Shown here one piece after another: positions 30,514-34,425 of a stretch of DNA of 34,425 nt. Every line of letters begins with the position of its first letter. Positions within the stretch are counted from its first letter, which is position 1. The notes below the pieces were generated by a model that had not been told where the DNA came from, did not search any database, and saw nothing but the letters and a program-made list of their open reading frames with translations. Source of the stretch: Micromonospora sp. C95 (lineage in GTDB: Bacteria; Actinomycetota; Actinomycetes; Mycobacteriales; Micromonosporaceae); the NCBI RefSeq assembly GCF_018070465.1, contig NZ_JAGPXT010000046.1, positions 1 through 34,425 of the forward strand. The letters are read 5' to 3'. The translations under genes were made by a program, and so were the position numbers.

Positions 30514-31400
30514 AGCTGGTCGATCTCGACCCGGTGCGGCAGTGAGACGCTGGCGCCGAGCCGTCGTACGCAGGCGGCACCGGCGGCCGAGGCCCAGCGC
30601 ACCGCGTCCACCAGGTCGCGTCCCTCGCCCCAGGCCACGGCGAGCGCACCGGTGAAGGCGTCACCGGCAGCCGTCGAGTCGACCGTGTCCACGGTGACCG
30701 CCGGCACGTGCACCGCCGTGCCGTCCCGGTCGCCGTACCAGGCACCACCGGCGCCGAGCGTCAGCACCGCCCGGGGCACCAGGTCGAGCAGCGCCTGCGG
30801 TTCCTCCCGACCCCGTCCGGTGTACGCCTGCGCCTCGTTCTCGTTGACGACCAGCACGTCCACGGCGGCGAGCAGCTCCGGCGGCAGTGGCACGGCCGGT
30901 GCCGCGTTGAGCACCACCCGGGTCCCGGCGGCGCGGGCCGCCACCGCCGCCTCGGTCACCGTCTGCACCGGGATCTCCAACTGTGCGACCAGGACGTCGG
31001 CGTCGCGTACGGCGGCGAGTTCGGTCTCGGTCAGTTCGGTGAGCGACGTGTTGGCCCCCGGAGTCACCAGGATCGCGTTCTCACCCTGGGCGTTGACCAT
31101 CACCAGGGCCACCCCGGACGCGCCGTAGGTGGTGCGCAGCTGGCTGGTGTCGACCCCGGCGGCGGTGATCCGGGCGCGCAGGGTCACCCCGAAGGCGTCC
31201 GAGCCGATCGCACCGAGAAAGACGCTCGCCGCACCCGCTCTCGCGGCGGCGATGGCCTGGTTGGCTCCCTTGCCACCGGGCACGGTGACGAAATCGGTGC
31301 CGAGCCTGGTCTCCCCCGGGCGGGGCAACGCCTCGGCGGTGGCGACCAGGTCCATGTTGGCGCTGCCGACCACCACGACACGGGTCTGTCGCACGGGCAC
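30495..31400 (-). CDS. rbsK: Ribokinase (PfkB family)
   Basis: This 301-residue sugar kinase phosphorylates ribose to ribose 5-phosphate. The N-terminal GSANMDLV and PGGKGANQAIAAAR motifs and the C-terminal VDSTAAGDAFTGAL, with the catalytic Asp near residue 250, are intact. The GTG at 31400 has GGGAGG 6 nt upstream. No rbs transport genes are adjacent, so the exact sugar is inferred from similarity. The 3' end overlaps the convergent GlxA gene by 19 bp. Confidence 0.92.
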   Translation of the reverse strand: MPVRQTRVVVVGSANMDLVATAEALPRPGETRLGTDFVTVPGGKGANQAIAAARAGAASVFLGAIGSDAFGVTLRARITAAGVDTSQLRTTYGASGVALVMVNAQGENAILVTPGANTSLTELTETELAAVRDADVLVAQLEIPVQTVTEAAVAARAAGTRVVLNAAPAVPLPPELLAAVDVLVVNENEAQAYTGRGREEPQALLDLVPRAVLTLGAGGAWYGDRDGTAVHVPAVTVDTVDSTAAGDAFTGALAVAWGEGRDLVDAVRWASAAGAACVRRLGASVSLPHRVEIDQLYVPAP

Positions 31401-31425
31401 CCTCCCGGGGGTGGCGGACGGCGGC

Positions 31426-32268
31426 TCAGGCGGCGCGGGCGGTGTAGCGGTCGCCGTGGCGCTCGACGAGCAGCGGCAGCCCGAAGGTCTTGGTGAGGTT
31501 GTCGGCGGTGAGGGTGTCGGGCAGCAGGCCCTGCGCCATCACGGCACCGTCGCGCAGCAGCAGCGCATGGGTGAACCCGGGAGGGATCTCCTCGACGTGG
31601 TGGGTGACCAGTACCAACGCCGGAGCGTCCGGATCCTGCGCCAGCTCGGCGAGGCGGGCGACCAGATCCTCCCGGCCGCCCAGGTCCAGCCCGGCCGCCG
31701 GTTCGTCGAGCAGCAGCAGCTCCGGGTCGGTCATCAGCGCCCGGGCGATCTGCGTCCGCTTGCGCTCCCCCTCCGACAGGGTGCCGTACGCCCGGTCGGC
31801 CAACGCGCTGACGCCCAGTTGGTCCAGCAACGCCCGGGCGCGGGCCTCGTCGGCCGGGTCGTAGTCCTCCCGCCACCGGCCGACCACCGACCAGGCGGCG
31901 GTCAGCACCACGTCGACGACCCGCTCCTCGGCGGGCACCCGCTCCGCCAGCGCGGCGGTGGACAGCCCGATCCGGGTACGCAGCTCCGTGACGTCGGTGC
32001 GGCCGATCCGCTCACCCAGCACGTGCGCGGTGCCGGTGGTCGGATGCAGTCGGCCGGCGGCGATGTTGAGCAGAGTGGTCTTGCCGGCACCGTTGGGCCC
32101 CAGCACCACCCAGCGTTCGTCCAGTTCCACCCGCCAGTCGACGTCGTGCAGCAGGGCGGTGCCGGACCGGCGTACGGCGACGCCGTCGAGGCTGACCACC
32201 AGATCCGCGTCCACGGGCGAGGGGGCGGGTGCGGCGCCGGCGGCGCCAGGGATCAGGTCACCAGTCAC
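31426..32268 (-). CDS. Solitary ABC transporter ATP-binding protein
   Basis: This 280-residue ATPase has Walker A GPNGAGKTT, the signature LSEGERKRTQIARAL, Walker B LLLLDEPAAGLD and a switch His in LVTHHVEEIPPGFTHALLL. The H-VEEIPPGFTHALLL part resembles the ModF / metal-cofactor ABC ATPases that lack an adjacent permease. No membrane partner is next to it; ribokinase lies 25 bp downstream. The GTG at 32268 follows GGATGG 4 nt upstream. It is divergent from the ABC-2 pair with a 102-bp gap. Confidence 0.88.
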   Translation of the reverse strand: MTGDLIPGAAGAAPAPSPVDADLVVSLDGVAVRRSGTALLHDVDWRVELDERWVVLGPNGAGKTTLLNIAAGRLHPTTGTAHVLGERIGRTDVTELRTRIGLSTAALAERVPAEERVVDVVLTAAWSVVGRWREDYDPADEARARALLDQLGVSALADRAYGTLSEGERKRTQIARALMTDPELLLLDEPAAGLDLGGREDLVARLAELAQDPDAPALVLVTHHVEEIPPGFTHALLLRDGAVMAQGLLPDTLTADNLTKTFGLPLLVERHGDRYTARAA

Positions 32269-32370
32269 CAGCCCATCCAACCACGCACCGCCGAGGTGCC
32301 CCCACGGGCCGGCGTTGCCGCCGTAGGGTGAGGCGCCGTGTCGTTGCTCACCCCACCCGGAGGACCGCCC

Positions 32371-33384
32371 ATGACCAGTGGGGTCATCGAGATCGAAGGT
32401 CTCCGCAAGACCTTCCACAGCCTGCGGCGCGGGCGACGGGTCGCGGTCGACGGCTTCGACCTGCTGGTCGAGGCCGGCCAGGTGCACGGCTTCCTCGGAC
32501 CCAACGGCTCGGGAAAGACGACCACCCTGCGCGCGCTGCTCGGGCTGGTGCGCGCCGACGACGGGCGGATGCGGGTGCTCGGTGCCACCGCGCCGGAGCA
32601 GTTGCCCCAGGTCGCCGGCCGGGTCGGTGCGATCGTGGAGAGCCCGCAGTTCTACGGCAACTTCACCGGGTACCGGACGCTGCGGCTGCTCGCCCTCGCC
32701 GGCGGCGTACCGGTCGGCCGGGTCGACGAGGTGCTGGAGCAGGTCGGTCTGGCCGACCGGGGCGACGAGCGGGTCAAGGGCTACTCGCTGGGCATGAAGC
32801 AGCGGCTGGCGGTGGCCTCGGCGCTGCTCAAGCGACCCGAGCTGCTGATACTCGACGAGCCGGCGAACGGGCTCGACCCGGCGGGCATCCGGGAGATGCG
32901 GGACCTCGTGCGGGCGCTGGCGGCCAACGGCGTGACGGTGCTGGTGTCCAGCCACATCCTGGCCGAGATCCAGCTGATCTGCGACCACGTGACGATCATC
33001 TCGGGCGGCCGGCGGGTGACGGCCGGCCCGGTCACCGAGGTGCTCGCCGGTTTCGACCACAACGAGCACCTGGTCCGCGCCGACGACCTGGCCCGGGCCG
33101 AGGAGCTGCTGCTGGCCGCCGGGCTGACCGTCACCGGGCACGCCGACCACCTGGTGGTCAGCGGGGTGCCGGATCCGACCGAGGTGAGCCGCACGCTTGG
33201 CGAGCAGGGCGTCTGGGTACGCGAGCTGACCCCCCTGCGGCCGGATCTGGAGAGCGTCTTCCTGGAGCTGACCGGCGCCCCGGCGCATCCGGGTGTGCCG
33301 CGGCAGGTTGACGGTTCGGCACCGGCGGGCGGTCCGGCCGCCGACCAGGAGATCGACCTCGGGATGCGGGGAGTGGACGCGTGA
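32371..33384 (+). CDS. ABC-2 type exporter ATP-binding subunit
   Basis: This 337-residue ATPase has Walker A GPNGSGKTTT, the signature YSLGMKQRLAVASALL, Walker B LLILDEPANGLDPAG and H-loop SSHIL. The C-terminal extension is like drug or lantibiotic-immunity exporters (CcmA-type) with about 50 extra disordered residues. The ATG at 32371 has GGAGG 7 nt upstream; an in-frame GTG at 32338 is less likely. It overlaps the permease gene by 4 bp (GTGA). The substrate is unknown. Confidence 0.93.
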   Translation: MTSGVIEIEGLRKTFHSLRRGRRVAVDGFDLLVEAGQVHGFLGPNGSGKTTTLRALLGLVRADDGRMRVLGATAPEQLPQVAGRVGAIVESPQFYGNFTGYRTLRLLALAGGVPVGRVDEVLEQVGLADRGDERVKGYSLGMKQRLAVASALLKRPELLILDEPANGLDPAGIREMRDLVRALAANGVTVLVSSHILAEIQLICDHVTIISGGRRVTAGPVTEVLAGFDHNEHLVRADDLARAEELLLAAGLTVTGHADHLVVSGVPDPTEVSRTLGEQGVWVRELTPLRPDLESVFLELTGAPAHPGVPRQVDGSAPAGGPAADQEIDLGMRGVDA

Positions 33385-34394
33385 ACCTGATCCGTGCCGA
33401 GGTGGAGCGGCTCGGTGCCCGCCGCTTCGTACAGCTGATGATCGTGCTGCTGATGCTGGCGTTCGGGGTGACCGCGGCGACCACGCTGGCCGGGTCGCAC
33501 CAGCCCACCGCCGTCGAGCTGGCCGAGGCGCAGCGGCAGGCCACCGCCAACCTGCGCGGCATGGAGTTGCAGCACGAGCGGTGTCTGGCCCGGGATCGGG
33601 GCGAGTCGTTCCCCGGCGACGAGGGTTTCTACCTGCCGCCGGACTGCTCCGAACTGGACCCGGCGCTGCGGGACCGGTTGCCGGTGGCGGCCGACTACCT
33701 GACCGGGGTGTTCACCTTCACCCGGCAGGCCGAGCCGCTGCTCTACTTCCTGGTGGCGTACCTGGTGCTCTTCGGGTTCCTGGTCGGTGCCTCGTACATC
33801 GGCGCCGACCTGAACTCCGGCGGAGTGGTCAACCTGCTGCTGTGGCGGCCACGCCGGCTGACCGTGCTCGGCGCCAAGCTCGGCACGCTGCTCGGGGCGG
33901 TGCTGACGGTGTCGGTGCTCGCCACCCTGGCCTATCTCGTCACCTTCTGGGTCATCGCGCAGGTAGCCGGCTATCCCGGGCCGACAAACGTGACCTTCTG
34001 GGCCGAGTTGGGCGCGATCTGGGGTCGAGGCTTGACGCTCGTGCTGCTCGCGGCGGCGACCGGCTTCGCCATCGCGACGATGGGCCGGCACACCGCGGCG
34101 GCGCTCGGCGCGGTGGCCGCGTACCTGGTGGTGTGGGAGCTGGGTGGGCGGATCGTGTTGCAGATTCTCGAGGTGGCCCGGCCCGACCAGCTCATGCTGG
34201 CCAGCTACGTCGGCGCGTGGCTGGCCGGCGAGGTCAGATTCTGGGACGGCACCGCCTGCCGGACCGTCACCGACGGCTACTGCGACGGCAGCTACACCCT
34301 GACCTGGCAGCCCGCGCTTGCGGTGCTCCTGCTGCTCACCGCCGGCCTCGCCACCGCCGCCTTCGCCCTCTTCCGCCGCCGCGACCTGATCTAA
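33381..34394 (+). CDS. ABC-2 type transporter permease
   Basis: This 337-residue protein has six hydrophobic segments (about 17-38, 115-138, 163-190, 210-230, 235-255 and 310-330) and a large outside loop (about 40-110) containing Cys at positions near 68 and 88. It ends FALFRRRDL, a typical ABC-2 permease end. The GTG at 33381 overlaps the ATPase stop (GTGA), so the two form one exporter. The stop is followed only by the C-rich edge. Confidence 0.92.
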   Translation: MNLIRAEVERLGARRFVQLMIVLLMLAFGVTAATTLAGSHQPTAVELAEAQRQATANLRGMELQHERCLARDRGESFPGDEGFYLPPDCSELDPALRDRLPVAADYLTGVFTFTRQAEPLLYFLVAYLVLFGFLVGASYIGADLNSGGVVNLLLWRPRRLTVLGAKLGTLLGAVLTVSVLATLAYLVTFWVIAQVAGYPGPTNVTFWAELGAIWGRGLTLVLLAAATGFAIATMGRHTAAALGAVAAYLVVWELGGRIVLQILEVARPDQLMLASYVGAWLAGEVRFWDGTACRTVTDGYCDGSYTLTWQPALAVLLLLTAGLATAAFALFRRRDLI

Positions 34395-34425
34395 CCACCC
34401 CACCCCACCCACCCACCCACCCACC
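34395..34425. repeat. C-rich low-complexity edge
   Basis: Tandem CCCA/CACCC repeats run to the last base. They lie directly after the permease stop codon. A G-quadruplex-type structure on the minus strand is possible, and such a tract often ends a contig. Confidence 0.7.

Overview
The window is about 72% GC by eye, with frequent GTG starts and tightly packed genes. It carries a gene order I associate with Actinobacteria: cysteine desulfurase, mnmA, metE-like, ligA, a GGDEF-EAL protein, gatC, gatA, gatB. Together with the coding style and protein families this suggests Micromonosporaceae (Micromonospora or a relative), but I ran no search. About 33 protein genes fill the window, there are no tRNA or rRNA genes, and no stretch over about 300 bases lacks a gene. 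The longest non-coding gaps are the roughly 220-230 bp gaps at 5130-5349 and 18599-18828. The first 127 bases are a giant hairpin and the last 31 are C-rich low complexity, so the window may be a whole contig.

Layout: 1-2468 holds an AceE-like thiamine diphosphate enzyme whose stop codon lies inside the hairpin. 2531-7127 holds gatB, a repeat-rich LPVTG wall-anchored Ig-like protein, gatA and gatC. 7321-12067 holds a membrane GGDEF-EAL c-di-GMP protein and ligA. 12092-14623 holds an ADP-ribosylglycohydrolase-like protein, a VOC protein and a methionine-synthase-like protein. 14763-17060 holds mnmA and its likely sulfur donor, a cysteine desulfurase. All of these are on the minus strand.

17121-20140 is the most system-like region. 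A secreted DUF4397 protein with a sorting-signal-like tail is translationally coupled to a class F sortase. Divergent from it are a SigK-like ECF sigma factor and an RskA-like zinc anti-sigma factor. Both sides of the intergenic region carry the same promoter-like architecture (GCATCC, 16 nt, RCGWAR), which suggests an autoregulated surface-protein circuit.

20244-27008 is metabolic: etfB-etfA, an unrecognised small gene coupled to a GNAT acetyltransferase, two coupled DUF202 membrane proteins, a PLDc_N membrane protein, an IlvG-like ThDP enzyme and an enoyl-CoA hydratase. 27109-28924 holds two paralogous DUF6232-like membrane proteins and an alanine-rich coiled-coil protein. 28949-31400 holds a rhodanese divergent from a GlxA-type regulator, whose 3' end overlaps a ribokinase gene. 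31426-34394 holds a solitary ABC ATPase divergent from a coupled ABC-2 ATPase-permease pair.

Several genes in the second half (GNAT, DUF202, the second DUF6232-like gene, GlxA) have a -10-like hexamer only 5-7 bases before the start codon and no Shine-Dalgarno sequence, which suggests leaderless transcripts.
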